Source: Gordonia lacunae (lineage in GTDB: Bacteria > Actinomycetota > Actinomycetes > Mycobacteriales > Mycobacteriaceae). From it: a stretch of 64,000 bases of DNA. The stretch covers positions 1-64,000 of the forward strand of contig NZ_NGFO01000021.1 in NCBI RefSeq assembly GCF_002149015.1, written 5' to 3'. The position numbers and the translations under genes were made by a program. This document shows, piece by piece, positions 11,006-20,075 of this stretch (position 1 is the first letter of the stretch; each line of letters starts with the position of its first letter). A model generated the notes under the pieces. It was not told where the DNA came from. It searched no databases and was given only the letters and a program-made list of their open reading frames with translations.

Positions 11006-11641
11006 TTGGGCCACGACTTCGAGGTCAAGGACAGCCGGACGGTGTACGACGGCGCGATCATCACCCTGCGTGTCGACGATGTCGAGATGCCGGGTGGACG
11101 CGTCGCCGAGCGTGAGGTCGTCGAGCATTTCGGGGCGGTCGCGATCCTGGCACGGGACGACGCCGGTCGCGTGGCGATGGTGCGGCAGTACCGCCATCCC
11201 CTCGGTCACCGGCTGCTCGAGTTGCCCGCCGGGCTCCTCGACCAGGCCGACGAGGAGCCCCTGGCCGCCGCGCAACGCGAATTGGCCGAGGAGACCGACC
11301 TCGCCGCCGACTCATGGCGTGTCCTCGTCGACCTCGCGCTCTCACCCGGTTTCACCGACGAGGCGTTGCGGCTGTACCTCGCCGAGGGCTTGCACCATCT
11401 CGACGCGGCCGAACGCGTCGACGAGGAAGCCGACATGTCGGTGGAATGGGTGCCGCTCGACAATGCGGTCGCCCAGGTGTTCGCGGGGGAGATCGTCAAT
11501 GCGACCAGCGTCGCCGGCATCCTGGCCGCGGCGGCCGCCCGTGACTCGACGATCGCCCTGCGCGGTGTCGACGCACCCTGGCCGGACGAACCGACCGCAT
11601 TACGCGACCGTCGCGCCGAAGGTCGGGACCGCCGGTCGTGA
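11006..11641 (+). CDS. Nudix hydrolase, ADP-ribose pyrophosphatase-like (Rv1700 family)
   Basis: The 211-residue protein is predicted to split ADP-ribose into AMP and ribose-5-phosphate. The Nudix box runs from GLLDQADE to RELAEETDL; the spacing before the first Glu is one residue longer than the textbook motif, as in M. tuberculosis Rv1700. The LPAG segment typical of ADPRases precedes it. TTG at 11006 is the only start close to the conserved N terminus, with GCAGGGG upstream. The stop overlaps the xerD start by four bases. The ~30-residue Arg-rich tail is unusual but in frame. Confidence 0.88.
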   Translation: MGHDFEVKDSRTVYDGAIITLRVDDVEMPGGRVAEREVVEHFGAVAILARDDAGRVAMVRQYRHPLGHRLLELPAGLLDQADEEPLAAAQRELAEETDLAADSWRVLVDLALSPGFTDEALRLYLAEGLHHLDAAERVDEEADMSVEWVPLDNAVAQVFAGEIVNATSVAGILAAAAARDSTIALRGVDAPWPDEPTALRDRRAEGRDRRS

Positions 11642-12558
11642 CCCTGGCCGCCGACATCTCGCGGTACCTCGACCATCTGACGGTGGAGCGGGGTGCGGCG
11701 GCCAACACGGTCTCGTCGTATCGACGCGACCTCGAGCGGTATCGGCGGTACCTCGACCGCCGGGGGATCTCCGCACTCGACGCGGTGGCCGAGGAAGACA
11801 TCCGCGAATTCCTCGTGGAGTTGCGGCGCGGTGACGCCGACGCCGGCTTCGCGCCGCTCGCCGACAGTTCGATCGCGCGAACGCTGGTCGCCACCAGGCG
11901 TTTTCACAAGTTCGCGGTGGACGAGGGGATCGTGGCGACCGACGTCGCGCACGATGTCCGGCCGCCGCGTGCCGCACGCCGACTGCCGAAGTCACTGCCG
12001 GTGGACGAGGTGCTCGCGATCCTCGACGCCGCCGGTGCCGACGACCACCCGCGCGGTTTGCGCGACCGCGCGCTGCTGGAGTTCCTCTACAGCTGCGGGG
12101 CGCGGATCTCCGAGGCCACCTCGCTGGACATCGACGATCTCGATCTCGACGACATGCGTGCGGTTCGCCTCCGGGGCAAGGGCGGGAAGGAGCGCCTGGT
12201 CCCGCTGGGCGGACCCGCCGTCGACGCGCTCGAGGCGTATCTGGTCCGCGGGCGGCCCGCGCTGGTGTCGCGGGCAACGCCCGCGCTGTTCCTCAACGCA
12301 CGAGGCGGCCGGCTCTCGCGGCAGAGCGCCTGGCAGGTGCTCGTCACCGCCGCCGAACGTGCCGGGCTCGACAAGGCGGTCTCGCCTCATACGCTGCGGC
12401 ACAGCTTCGCGACCCACCTCCTCGACGGCGGTGCCGATGTCCGCGTCGTGCAGGAGCTCCTGGGGCATGCGTCGGTCACGACCACGCAGGTGTACACACT
12501 CGTGACGGTGAACACGATGCGCGAGGTCTATGCCGTCGCGCATCCGAGGGCCCGCTGA
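11638..12558 (+). CDS. xerD: Tyrosine recombinase XerD
   Basis: XerD resolves chromosome dimers at dif with XerC at cell division. The 306-residue protein has an N-terminal SAM-like DNA-binding domain (1-95) and a catalytic domain with the full pentad: Arg156 (CGARISE), Lys in GKGGKE, His251 and Arg254 ([10 protein letters not shown]), His277 (LLGHASV) and nucleophile Tyr286 (TTQVYT). It starts with GTG inside the stop of the Nudix gene. The position matches Rv1701, so this is the housekeeping recombinase and not a phage integrase. Confidence 0.94.
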   Translation: MTLAADISRYLDHLTVERGAAANTVSSYRRDLERYRRYLDRRGISALDAVAEEDIREFLVELRRGDADAGFAPLADSSIARTLVATRRFHKFAVDEGIVATDVAHDVRPPRAARRLPKSLPVDEVLAILDAAGADDHPRGLRDRALLEFLYSCGARISEATSLDIDDLDLDDMRAVRLRGKGGKERLVPLGGPAVDALEAYLVRGRPALVSRATPALFLNARGGRLSRQSAWQVLVTAAERAGLDKAVSPHTLRHSFATHLLDGGADVRVVQELLGHASVTTTQVYTLVTVNTMREVYAVAHPRAR

Positions 12559-12609
12559 CCCTCGAATGGCCTCGGGCGCGCCGACGCCGGAATGATCGGG
12601 CAGATGTCC

Positions 12610-12615
12610 TAGGCT
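12610..12615 (+). promoter_or_regulatory. Candidate -10 box (TAGGCT) for the parA-scpAB operon
   Basis: TAGGCT lies 90 bases before parA in the 146-base gap after xerD. The same hexamer recurs before the tRNA-Pro gene and before the gene at 19587 in this window, which supports its use as a -10 element here. No clear -35 box is visible. Confidence 0.35.
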
Positions 12616-12704
12616 GATACGAGGTTCGGCCGCCGACGGGCGGACGGCCGCACCACCGAACACTGGCGGCATCGGCATCGAACAGCGAAGGGAGCGGCGG
12701 ACAC

Positions 12705-13652
12705 GTGACCACTCCGAGCGCACCGCGGTCTGGCGCCCGTCCGGGAGATCAGTACAGCATCCAGGTGTCGCCCGGGAACGACACCGAGGAAGCCGAGCAC
12801 GACGCCGACGAGATCGGCCCCACCGGGCGGCCGTACCGCGACGTGCCCGAACCGGCTCCGCTCGACCGCCACGGACCCGCCACGGTGATCGCGGTCTGCA
12901 ATCAGAAGGGCGGCGTCGGCAAGACGACGTCGACCATCAATCTCGGTGCGGCGCTTGCCGAATACGGTCGCCGGGTGTTGCTCGTCGACCTCGATCCGCA
13001 GGGGGCCCTGTCCGCGGGTCTCGGTGTGCCGCACCACGAACTGGAACAGACCGTCTACAACCTGCTCGTGCCGCCGCAGGTGGCGACCGACGAGGTCCTC
13101 ATGCGGACCCGCGTCGACGGACTCGACCTGCTGCCCAGCAACATCGACCTGTCCGCGGCGGAGATCCAGCTGGTCACCGAGGTGGGCCGCGAGCAATCGC
13201 TCGGCCGGGCACTGCACCCCGTGCTCGACCGCTACGACGTGGTCCTCATCGATTGCCAGCCGTCGCTCGGTCTGCTCACCGTCAACGCGCTGGCCTGCGC
13301 GGACACCGTCCTCATCCCGATGGAGTGCGAGTATTTCAGCCTCCGCGGACTGGCGCTGCTCACCGACACGATCAACAAGGTGCGCGACCGTCTCAACCCG
13401 CGCCTCGACCTCGGCGGCATCCTGGTCACCATGTTCGACGCCCGCACGCTGCACTCGCGCGAGGTGATGGCGCGCGTCGTCGAGGTGTTCGGCGACGCCG
13501 TCTACGACACCGTCATCGCCCGAACAGTCCGTTTTCCGGAGACCAGCGTCGCCGGGGAACCGATCACGTCCTGGGCGCCGCGGTCGGCCGGCGCGAAGGC
13601 CTACCGGGCGCTCGCGCGCGAGGTCATCGCCCGCAACGTCAAAGGCGCATGA
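12705..13652 (+). CDS. parA: ParA/Soj-family ATPase
   Basis: The 315-residue protein has a disordered acidic N terminus (1-55) and a deviant Walker A ATPase domain (CNQKGGVGKTT), followed by LLVDLDPQGALSAG and IDCQPSLGLLTVNAL. It is the Rv1708-type ParA that sits next to scpA and scpB, so a role in chromosome organisation or segregation is likely; it is not the parA beside parB. The GTG start has GAAGGGAG 10 bases upstream. The ATGA overlap with scpA shows translational coupling. Confidence 0.9.
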   Translation: MTTPSAPRSGARPGDQYSIQVSPGNDTEEAEHDADEIGPTGRPYRDVPEPAPLDRHGPATVIAVCNQKGGVGKTTSTINLGAALAEYGRRVLLVDLDPQGALSAGLGVPHHELEQTVYNLLVPPQVATDEVLMRTRVDGLDLLPSNIDLSAAEIQLVTEVGREQSLGRALHPVLDRYDVVLIDCQPSLGLLTVNALACADTVLIPMECEYFSLRGLALLTDTINKVRDRLNPRLDLGGILVTMFDARTLHSREVMARVVEVFGDAVYDTVIARTVRFPETSVAGEPITSWAPRSAGAKAYRALAREVIARNVKGA

Positions 13653-14527
13653 CGCTCGGCACGGAGCAGGCGCCGCCCGACGCCGCGACCCCCGACCTCG
13701 ATCTGCCGGCGGGGGAGGACTCGACCGAGGTCGCCCAGGAGCCCGGCTTCCGGGTGAAGCTGCGCAACTTCGAGGGCCCGTTCGACCTCTTGCTGAACCT
13801 GATCTCGCAGCACCGCCTCGATGTGACCGAGGTGGCGCTGCACGAGGTCACCGACGACTTCATCGCCTACACGCGCGAGCTGGGTCCGGAGATGGGTCTG
13901 GACCAGACGACCGAGTTCCTCGTCGTCGCCGCGACGCTCCTGGATCTCAAGGCGGCCCGCCTGCTGCCCTCCGGAGAGGTCGACGACCCGGAGGACCTCG
14001 CCCTGCTCGAGGCGCGGGACCTGTTGTTCGCCCGACTCCTGCAGTACCGCGCGTACAAGCAGGTGGCCGCCCTGTTCGGCGAACTCGAGGCCGCCGCCCT
14101 GCAGCGCTACCCACGGGCGGTCTCGCTGGAGAAGCGGTTCGAGGACCTGCTGCCGGAGGTGACCCTCGGCGTCGACGCCGACGGCTTCGCCCAGGTCGCC
14201 GCAGCGGGGCTGACGCCGCGTCCGGTACCGACCGTCGGTCTGGACCACCTCCACGACGTGCAGAAGGTGTCCGTCCCGGGCCAGGCGCGTCGGATGGCCT
14301 CGCTTCTGAGCGCGGCCTCGGGGACGTGGCTGAGCTTTCGCGAACTGACTGCCGATTGTGCGAACGGGCTGGAGATCGTCGGCAGCTTCCTCGGGTTGCT
14401 CGAGCTGTTCCGCGAGCGGGCCGTCGCCTTCGAACAGCCAGTGGCGCTCGAGGACCTGGCGGTGATGTGGACGGGCGAACGCGGCGCCGACGACCTGCGC
14501 ATCGACAAGGCAGAGGATTACGGATGA
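13649..14527 (+). CDS. scpA: Segregation and condensation protein A
   Basis: ScpA is the kleisin subunit that bridges SMC heads in bacterial condensin. The 292-residue protein shows the family core FRVKLRNFEGPFDLLLNLIS near residue 35, followed by helical segments (TTEFLVVAATLLDLKAARLLP) and a C-terminal winged-helix region. ATG at 13649 overlaps the parA stop, and its own stop overlaps the scpB start (ATGA). A much longer open frame extends upstream inside parA, but the family start is clear. Confidence 0.93.
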   Translation: MTLGTEQAPPDAATPDLDLPAGEDSTEVAQEPGFRVKLRNFEGPFDLLLNLISQHRLDVTEVALHEVTDDFIAYTRELGPEMGLDQTTEFLVVAATLLDLKAARLLPSGEVDDPEDLALLEARDLLFARLLQYRAYKQVAALFGELEAAALQRYPRAVSLEKRFEDLLPEVTLGVDADGFAQVAAAGLTPRPVPTVGLDHLHDVQKVSVPGQARRMASLLSAASGTWLSFRELTADCANGLEIVGSFLGLLELFRERAVAFEQPVALEDLAVMWTGERGADDLRIDKAEDYG

Positions 14528-15285
14528 CAGACCAGGTTCCCGAGGTCGAGATCCTCGACCCGACGACCCGGACGACCGGTGGGGAGGATCCGGGCCCGGA
14601 CGAACCCGAGCAGACGGCTCTGCACGGCGACGGGGAGTACCTCGACGACGATCGGCTGCGCTCGGCGCTGGAGGCGGTGCTGCTCGTCGTGGACACCCCG
14701 GTGACCACCGACGAACTCGCCAACGCGGTCGACCAGGATCGCACTCGGGTCCGGGAGTTGCTCAACGCCATGTCGTCGGAGCTCACCGCGGCGGGCAGCG
14801 GTTTCGATCTGCGCTTCGCCGGCGACGGCTGGCGCTACTACACCCGAGCGGAGTACGCCCCCTACGTCGAGCGACTGCTGCTCGACGGGGCACGGTCGAA
14901 GCTCACCCGGGCGGCCCTCGAGACCCTGGCGGTCATCGCCTACCGGCAACCGGTCACCCGAGCCCGCGTCAGCGCCATCCGCGGCGTCAACGTCGACGGC
15001 GTGATCCGCACCCTCGTCGCACGTGGGCTGATCAACGAGGTCGGCACCGAACCGACCACGAACGCGACGACCTATGCCACCACCGAGCTGTTCCTGGAGC
15101 GCCTCGGCCTGGCGTCGCTGGCCGAACTGCCCGATCTGGCTCCGCTGCTGCCCGATGTGGACCTCATCGACGACCTCGACGAGGAACTGCTGTCGGATCC
15201 CCGATTCGCCAAACTGTCCTCTCAACCGTCAGACTCGAAGGAACTGATCATCGACGGTGGCACCACCACCGACTCACAGGACTGA
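14524..15285 (+). CDS. scpB: Segregation and condensation protein B
   Basis: ScpB binds ScpA and regulates the SMC-ScpAB condensin. The 253-residue protein begins with an acidic, disordered ~40 residues. Two winged-helix domains follow: RLRSALEAVLLVVDTPVTTD, then LTRAALETLAVIAYRQPVTR and RGVNVDGVIRTLVARGLI, which is the typical signature. It overlaps scpA by four bases and is six bases from rluB. All are probably one transcription unit through der. Confidence 0.93.
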   Translation: MTDQVPEVEILDPTTRTTGGEDPGPDEPEQTALHGDGEYLDDDRLRSALEAVLLVVDTPVTTDELANAVDQDRTRVRELLNAMSSELTAAGSGFDLRFAGDGWRYYTRAEYAPYVERLLLDGARSKLTRAALETLAVIAYRQPVTRARVSAIRGVNVDGVIRTLVARGLINEVGTEPTTNATTYATTELFLERLGLASLAELPDLAPLLPDVDLIDDLDEELLSDPRFAKLSSQPSDSKELIIDGGTTTDSQD

Positions 15286-15291
15286 GAGAAC

Positions 15292-16227
15292 ATGGCATCC
15301 GCTGGCCGAGATGGCTCACCGGGAAAACGCCGCAAGGGCGCGCCCGCACAACAGCCGCGAACCAAGAAGACCCACCGCAAGGGGTCGTCGAAGCCGAACG
15401 CCGAAGTGGGCAGGATCCGGCTCAACAACGCACGGCCGGCGCGCCACCAGACGCCCGCCGATGAGAACCAGGGCGCCGGCGCCAACTACGTCGAGGACGG
15501 CGTCCGGTTGCAGAAGGTGCTCGCCCAGGCCGGGGTGGCGTCCCGACGCGGCGCCGAAGAACTGATCGCCGCCGGTCGTGTCGAGGTCGACGGGGAGATC
15601 GTCACCGAGCAGGGTCTGCGGATCGATCCGAACACCGCCATCATCCGTGTCGACGGTGCGCGCGTGATCATGGACGAGACCCGTCAGTACCTGGCGTTCA
15701 ACAAGCCCAAGGGCTGGCAGTCGACCATGTCCGACGACCAGGGCCGCCCCTGCGTCGGTGACGTGGTCGCCGAGCGGGTCATGGCTGGGCAGCGGCTGTT
15801 CCACGTCGGCCGTCTCGACGCCGACACCGAGGGACTGCTGCTGCTGACCAACGACGGCGAGCTCGCACACCGGTTGATGCACCCGTCCTTCGAGGTGCCC
15901 AAGACCTACCTCGCGACTCTCAAGGGGGAGGTGCCGCGCGGGATCGCACGGCGCATGCGCGAGGGAGTCGAACTCGACGACGGCCCGGTGACGGTCGACA
16001 AGTTCACCGTGATCGAGGTCCACGAAGGACAGTCGCTGGTACGGATCACGCTGCACGAGGGCCGCAATCGGGTGGTGCGCCGGATGATGGACGAGGTGGG
16101 CTACCCCGTCGTGAAACTGGTTCGCACACATGTCGGTTCGGTGGCACTCGGCGAGCAGCGCCCGGGCAGCCTCCGTGTCCTGGGCAGCGACGAGGTCGGT
16201 GGGTTGTACAAGGCGGTCGGCCTGTGA
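15292..16227 (+). CDS. rluB: RluB/RsuA-family pseudouridine synthase
   Basis: The 311-residue enzyme is predicted to convert a uridine in 23S rRNA to pseudouridine. A basic, Lys-rich N-terminal extension (~60 residues) precedes an S4 RNA-binding domain ([20 protein letters not shown]) and the catalytic domain with [17 protein letters not shown], whose first Asp is the catalytic residue. [12 protein letters not shown] near the C terminus is also diagnostic. The stop overlaps the cmk start by four bases. The exact target base is inferred from family membership. Confidence 0.9.
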   Translation: MASAGRDGSPGKRRKGAPAQQPRTKKTHRKGSSKPNAEVGRIRLNNARPARHQTPADENQGAGANYVEDGVRLQKVLAQAGVASRRGAEELIAAGRVEVDGEIVTEQGLRIDPNTAIIRVDGARVIMDETRQYLAFNKPKGWQSTMSDDQGRPCVGDVVAERVMAGQRLFHVGRLDADTEGLLLLTNDGELAHRLMHPSFEVPKTYLATLKGEVPRGIARRMREGVELDDGPVTVDKFTVIEVHEGQSLVRITLHEGRNRVVRRMMDEVGYPVVKLVRTHVGSVALGEQRPGSLRVLGSDEVGGLYKAVGL

Positions 16228-16937
16228 GCGACGCAGCGCCGGAGTCCGCAGGTGGGACCACGCATGTCGTCGCCATCGACGGTCCGGCGGGCACGGGCAA
16301 GTCGTCGGTGTCGAAACTGCTCGCGGCGAAGGTCGGGGCCAGCTACCTCGACACCGGTGCCATGTACCGAGCGGTGACGTTGGCCGTTCTCGACGCCGGT
16401 GTGGCGCTGGATGATCCGGCCGGTATCGCCCGCGTGGTCGCCGGGGTCGACATCGAGCTCGTCCCGGACGGGGACGGCGCCAAGGTCTTCCTCGACGGCC
16501 GCGACGTCTCCGGGCCGATCCGGACCGACCACGTCACCAGCGCCGTGTCGGCGGTGTCGGCGGTCGCCGAGGTGCGCACCAAACTGGTTGCGCTGCAACA
16601 GCAGAACGCGCAAGGCCGATTCGTGGTCGTCGAAGGTCGCGACATCGGCACGGTGGTGTTCCCCGAGGCCGACGTCAAGATCTTCCTGACCGCGACACCC
16701 GAGGCGCGCGCCGAGCGGCGGCACAAGCAGAACCTGGCCGGCGGACGCGACAGCGACTACGACGCCGTGCTGGCGAGTGTGAACCGGCGCGACCACCTCG
16801 ACTCGACGCGCAAGGTCTCCCCGCTGCGTGCGGCCGACGACGCGACCGTCGTCGACACCAGTGACAAGACCCTCGACGAGGTGCTCGAGGAACTGAGCGG
16901 CCTCGTTTCGACCCGGATCGGAGCTGTGGAACGGTGA
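16224..16937 (+). CDS. cmk: Cytidylate kinase
   Basis: Cmk phosphorylates CMP and dCMP. The 237-residue protein has the P-loop [15 protein letters not shown], the CMP-binding [10 protein letters not shown] segment, [13 protein letters not shown], and the RRHKQ lid region. GTG at 16224 overlaps rluB, and the stop overlaps der. The cmk-der pair is conserved across Actinobacteria. Confidence 0.95.
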   Translation: MSDAAPESAGGTTHVVAIDGPAGTGKSSVSKLLAAKVGASYLDTGAMYRAVTLAVLDAGVALDDPAGIARVVAGVDIELVPDGDGAKVFLDGRDVSGPIRTDHVTSAVSAVSAVAEVRTKLVALQQQNAQGRFVVVEGRDIGTVVFPEADVKIFLTATPEARAERRHKQNLAGGRDSDYDAVLASVNRRDHLDSTRKVSPLRAADDATVVDTSDKTLDEVLEELSGLVSTRIGAVER

Positions 16938-18373
16938 GCGACAACTACTCGGACGACCTGACGGCGCTGCCCGGTGACGGCACGTGGTCGGACGAATCCG
17001 ACTGGCAGCTGACCGACGTCGGGGGCGCCGACGACGCGTCCGGCGTCGAACACATGCCGGTGGTGGCGATCGTCGGACGACCCAACGTCGGCAAGTCGAC
17101 GCTCGTCAACCGCATCCTGGGCCGTCGGGAAGCCGTGGTCGAGGACATCCCGGGCGTGACCCGCGACCGTGTGTCGTATGCGGCCTCGTGGTCGGGCCGC
17201 CGGTTCACCGTCGTCGACACCGGTGGTTGGGAGCCCGACGCCAAGGGGCTGCAGCAGGCCGTCGCCGCGCAGGCCGAGTTGGCCATGCGCACCGCCGACG
17301 CGATCGTCGTCGTGGTCGACGCCACGGTCGGCGCGACTGCGACCGACGAGGCCGTCGCGCGGGTCCTGCGACGCTCCAAGACCCCGGTCATCCTGTGTGC
17401 CAACAAGGTCGACAGCGAGCGCCTCGAATCCGACACCGCGTCCCTGTGGTCGCTGGGGCTCGGCGAGCCGTATCCCGTGTCGGCCGCGCACGGCCGCGGC
17501 GCCGGCGATCTGCTCGACATCATCCTGGACAAACTGCCCGAGACCCCGCGGGAGGCACCGACTCTCGGTGGCCCCCGTCGCGTCGCGCTGGTGGGCAAGC
17601 CGAACGTCGGCAAGAGCTCGCTGCTCAACAAGCTGACCGGTACCGAGCGGTCCGTGGTCGACAACGTCGCCGGGACGACCGTCGACCCGGTCGACGAGCT
17701 CGTCGAACTCGGCGGCAAGACGTGGAACTTCGTCGACACCGCCGGTCTGCGCCGCAAGGTGCGGACCGCGAGCGGACACGAGTACTACGCGTCGTTGCGG
17801 ACGCGGTCGGCGCTCGACGCGGCCGAGGTGGCGATCCTGCTGATCGACGCGTCGGAACCGATCACCGAACAGGATCTGCGGGTGCTGTCGCTCATCATCG
17901 AGAGCGGGCGCGCACTCGTGATCGCCTTCAACAAGTGGGATCTCGTCGACGAGGATCGTCGGTACCAGCTGGACAAGGAGATCGACCGCGAGCTGGCGCG
18001 CGTGCCGTGGGCGCGCCGGGTCAACATCTCGGCGTCGACGGGCCGGGCTGTCCAGAAGCTGGTGCCCGCGTTGGAATCCGCGCTCGACTCGTGGGACAAG
18101 CGCATCTCGACCGGCCCGTTGAACAGCTGGCTCAAGGACGTCATCGCCGCCAACCCGCCGCCGCTGCGCGGTGGCCGGCAGCCGCGCGTGATGTTCGCGA
18201 CCCAGGCCTCGGTCCGACCGCCGACCTTCGTGCTGTTCACCACCGGCTTCCTCGAGGCGGGCTATCGCCGCTTCCTCGAGCGGCGCCTGCGCGAGGAGTT
18301 CAACTTCGACGGCTCGCCGGTCCGGGTCAATGTCCGTGTCCGCGACAAGCGGGAGCAACGCCGCAAGCGCTGA
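16934..18373 (+). CDS. der: Ribosome biogenesis GTPase Der (EngA)
   Basis: Der is a double-GTPase needed for maturation of the 50S subunit. The 479-residue protein carries an acidic N-terminal ~45 residues, G domain 1 ([23 protein letters not shown]), G domain 2 ([27 protein letters not shown]) and a C-terminal KH-like domain. It starts with GTG inside the cmk stop. The locus up to here reproduces the M. tuberculosis order through Rv1713. Confidence 0.96.
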   Translation: MSDNYSDDLTALPGDGTWSDESDWQLTDVGGADDASGVEHMPVVAIVGRPNVGKSTLVNRILGRREAVVEDIPGVTRDRVSYAASWSGRRFTVVDTGGWEPDAKGLQQAVAAQAELAMRTADAIVVVVDATVGATATDEAVARVLRRSKTPVILCANKVDSERLESDTASLWSLGLGEPYPVSAAHGRGAGDLLDIILDKLPETPREAPTLGGPRRVALVGKPNVGKSSLLNKLTGTERSVVDNVAGTTVDPVDELVELGGKTWNFVDTAGLRRKVRTASGHEYYASLRTRSALDAAEVAILLIDASEPITEQDLRVLSLIIESGRALVIAFNKWDLVDEDRRYQLDKEIDRELARVPWARRVNISASTGRAVQKLVPALESALDSWDKRISTGPLNSWLKDVIAANPPPLRGGRQPRVMFATQASVRPPTFVLFTTGFLEAGYRRFLERRLREEFNFDGSPVRVNVRVRDKREQRRKR

Positions 18374-18423
18374 ACTGCCGTCTGTCTGTGGCGCACGACA
18401 CCCGCTGTGAGATACTGCGTCTC

Positions 18424-18687
18424 GTGCTCATCCTGGCAATCATCGTTTTCGGCATGGTCATCGGCGCCCTCGCGCAGATCCTCCTCGGCGGCAAGAACCT
18501 GCGAACCGTCGACTGGGGTCTCGCCCTGGTGGCCGGCATCGTCGGCTCCTTCGTCGGCGGACTGCTCATCAGTCTGCTCTCCGGCGACGGACTCGAACTC
18601 CGCCCGAGCGGCATCATCGGCTCCCTCGTGGGCGCGGTCCTGGTGACCGCCGGGTGGATCTGGTTCAAGAAGCGCTCGGCCGTCTAG
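18424..18687 (+). CDS. GlsB/YeaQ/YmgE-family small membrane protein
   Basis: The 87-residue hydrophobic protein has three predicted membrane helices (residues ~2-20, 31-51, 62-82) rich in Gly, typical of transglycosylase-associated (YeaQ) proteins linked to stress responses. Its molecular role is unknown. The start is GTG at 18424; a GATACT hexamer stands seven bases upstream and no Shine-Dalgarno is visible, so the transcript may be leaderless and separate from der. Confidence 0.82.
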   Translation: MLILAIIVFGMVIGALAQILLGGKNLRTVDWGLALVAGIVGSFVGGLLISLLSGDGLELRPSGIIGSLVGAVLVTAGWIWFKKRSAV

Positions 18688-18690
18688 CAG

Positions 18691-18752
18691 CCGGTGTCAG
18701 ATGTAGCGCTTCGTAGCGGCAGGAGCAACGACACACTACATCTGACCACCGG
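18691..18752. repeat. Long inverted repeat after the YeaQ-like gene
   Basis: Arms at 18691-18706 and 18736-18752 pair over 16 bp with one bulged base. The 29-base loop holds a smaller potential stem. It follows the stop codon of the membrane-protein gene by a few bases. No T run follows, so it could be a terminator of the actinobacterial type without a U tract, or another structured element. Confidence 0.6.
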
Positions 18753-18777
18753 CCCGAAATGAGGCCTGACCAGGCGA

Positions 18778-18808
18778 TTGGTTCGGGACCGTGCTCGTCG
18801 GCTAGGCT
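18778..18808 (+). promoter_or_regulatory. Candidate promoter of tRNA-Pro
   Basis: TTGGTT (18778-18783) and TAGGCT (18803-18808) are spaced by 19 bases and end 29 bases before the mature tRNA 5' end. This fits a tRNA promoter with a short 5' leader. The spacing is slightly long. Confidence 0.4.
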
Positions 18809-18837
18809 TTACATCGCTCCGCTTCTCCAGGGAGCAA

Positions 18838-18911
18838 CGGGCTGTGGCGCAGTTTGGTAGCGCACTTGACTGGGGGTCAAGTGGTCGCAGGTTCAAATCC
18901 TGTCAGCCCGA
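18838..18911 (+). tRNA. tRNA-Pro (GGG)
   Basis: The 74-base cloverleaf has a 7-bp acceptor stem (CGGGCTG with CAGCCCG), the anticodon loop CTGGGGG giving anticodon GGG, and a T loop in GGTTCAAATCC. CCA is not encoded. It marks the junction between the conserved core and the accessory region to its right. Confidence 0.95.
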
Positions 18912-18914
18912 CAG

Positions 18915-18950
18915 AAAACCCTGATGAGCGTTGCTCATCAGGGTTTTGTT
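18915..18950 (+). terminator. Intrinsic terminator of tRNA-Pro
   Basis: A perfect 15-bp stem (18915-18929 with 18933-18947) with a three-base loop ends in TTTTGTT. It starts four bases after the tRNA. Confidence 0.93.
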
Positions 18951-18987
18951 CTGTTCGCCGACCGCACAGTGGCTGCGCTCGTCGCGG

Positions 18988-19527
18988 TCAGACCCGAGTC
19001 GGCGGGAGCGGTTGGATGTCGACGACGCCGTCAGCGAGCGCGCCGGCCCGGCTGCGCAGACCATCGAGGACCTCGATCAGATCCGTCCCGCGTCGATGCA
19101 TCGTGTCCATGTGTACGGATTCCCAGATCGGGAACTCACCCTGTGCGCCGCGCGCCGCGGTGTTCCAGAGAAGTGCGTCGCCGTTCTCGCTCCAACCGAA
19201 GACTGCCAGCGACTCGACGAGTTCCCAGCTGCCGTCGGGTTCGATCATCCAGTCGAAATCCTCGTTCCGCCCGTCCCTGTACGCAGCCTGGAATGCGCGC
19301 GTGAGTTGCCCTCCGCGCCCGACGAATCCGTCTGCAAAACCTGTCAGGACCGGCGGGTACACGAGCCACAGACCGAACGTGCGCGCCCATCCCGAGTGGC
19401 GGATGAAGTCGCGATAGGACGGCGGGAACCCGCCACCGTCGTCGAAGGAGAACCCCTCGAGTGCCGTGAAGTCGATGTGCGTCCGAGTGGGTTCGCCGCC
19501 CAGGCGTAGGGCGTCGAGGTTCGTCAT
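18988..19527 (-). CDS. SMI1/KNR4 (SUKH)-family protein
   Basis: The 179-residue protein resembles SMI1/KNR4 (SUKH) proteins. Visible features are FPPSYRDFIRHSGWARTFGLW near residue 30, an aromatic core, and FGWSENGDALLWNT near residue 125. In bacteria many SUKH proteins are immunity proteins of polymorphic toxin systems, and others are housekeeping binding modules. No toxin gene is seen beside it. The start at 19527 was chosen because upstream sequence loses family-like character; it is divergent from the gene at 19587 with a 59-base gap. Confidence 0.7.
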   Translation of the reverse strand: MTNLDALRLGGEPTRTHIDFTALEGFSFDDGGGFPPSYRDFIRHSGWARTFGLWLVYPPVLTGFADGFVGRGGQLTRAFQAAYRDGRNEDFDWMIEPDGSWELVESLAVFGWSENGDALLWNTAARGAQGEFPIWESVHMDTMHRRGTDLIEVLDGLRSRAGALADGVVDIQPLPPTRV

Positions 19528-19574
19528 GACGATGAGAGTAAGACACTCCGTGAACGATTGGGGTCGACCCAACA

Positions 19575-19580
19575 TAGGCT
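19575..19580 (+). promoter_or_regulatory. Candidate -10 box (TAGGCT) of a leaderless gene
   Basis: TAGGCT lies six bases before the GTG at 19587, and there is no Shine-Dalgarno sequence. This spacing fits a leaderless mRNA. Confidence 0.4.
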
Positions 19581-19586
19581 CGTGGC

Positions 19587-20060
19587 GTGGACGCAGCCGA
19601 GTACCGACGCAGCCTGGCACACATCCTGGCGACGCGATCCGCCGATGTCGCAGCAACGTTGGAACGCCTCGGCGGCGCGGCGTCCGACGCCGCCGGGGTG
19701 AAGGTCGACGGTGTGACGATCGATGTGTTCGTCGACCAAGACGGCGAAGGTCCGTTCGATGTCTGGGCGCGATTCGAGGGTGCCGACGCATCCGTGCTGG
19801 ACCGGCGATTCGACGACGAAAGACGACTGTTCGGCGTCGAATGGGGCGACATCGGCTGGGAACCGGCGGTGCCGTCGCGACCGCGCGGGTGGTCGCGCGA
19901 CGACTTGGCGGAAACGATCGTCGATGTCGTGGCGACGTGGCTCGACACGCTGATCCCGAATGGGCCGCTGGAGTGGGAAATCGGTTCGGGTGCAGGCGCG
20001 CTCGACCGACGGCCGGTGGGGCCGAGCGGCAACGGGAACGTGACCGGTTCCACGATCTGA
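19587..20060 (+). CDS. Conserved hypothetical protein
   Basis: The acidic 157-residue protein has no signal peptide or membrane helix. An N-terminal helix (MDAAEYRRSLAHILATRSAD) is followed by alternating strands, with ten Trp/Phe residues in the centre and C-terminal half (e.g. GVEWGDIGWEP). I do not recognise a functional family. It is divergent from the SUKH-like gene, which suggests a shared control region and perhaps a functional pair. The last ~20 residues are Gly/Pro-rich. Confidence 0.65.
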   Translation: MDAAEYRRSLAHILATRSADVAATLERLGGAASDAAGVKVDGVTIDVFVDQDGEGPFDVWARFEGADASVLDRRFDDERRLFGVEWGDIGWEPAVPSRPRGWSRDDLAETIVDVVATWLDTLIPNGPLEWEIGSGAGALDRRPVGPSGNGNVTGSTI

Positions 20061-20075
20061 CGCTCGGCGCCCGAA

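Noticed and set aside
11638-12558. Tyrosine recombinase as a sign of a prophage or island
   Set aside because: Its position and sequence fit the housekeeping XerD next to the Rv1700-like Nudix gene.
16757-18358. 533-codon minus-strand frame over der and cmk
   Set aside because: Shadow of cmk and der; no ribosome binding site or recognisable domain.
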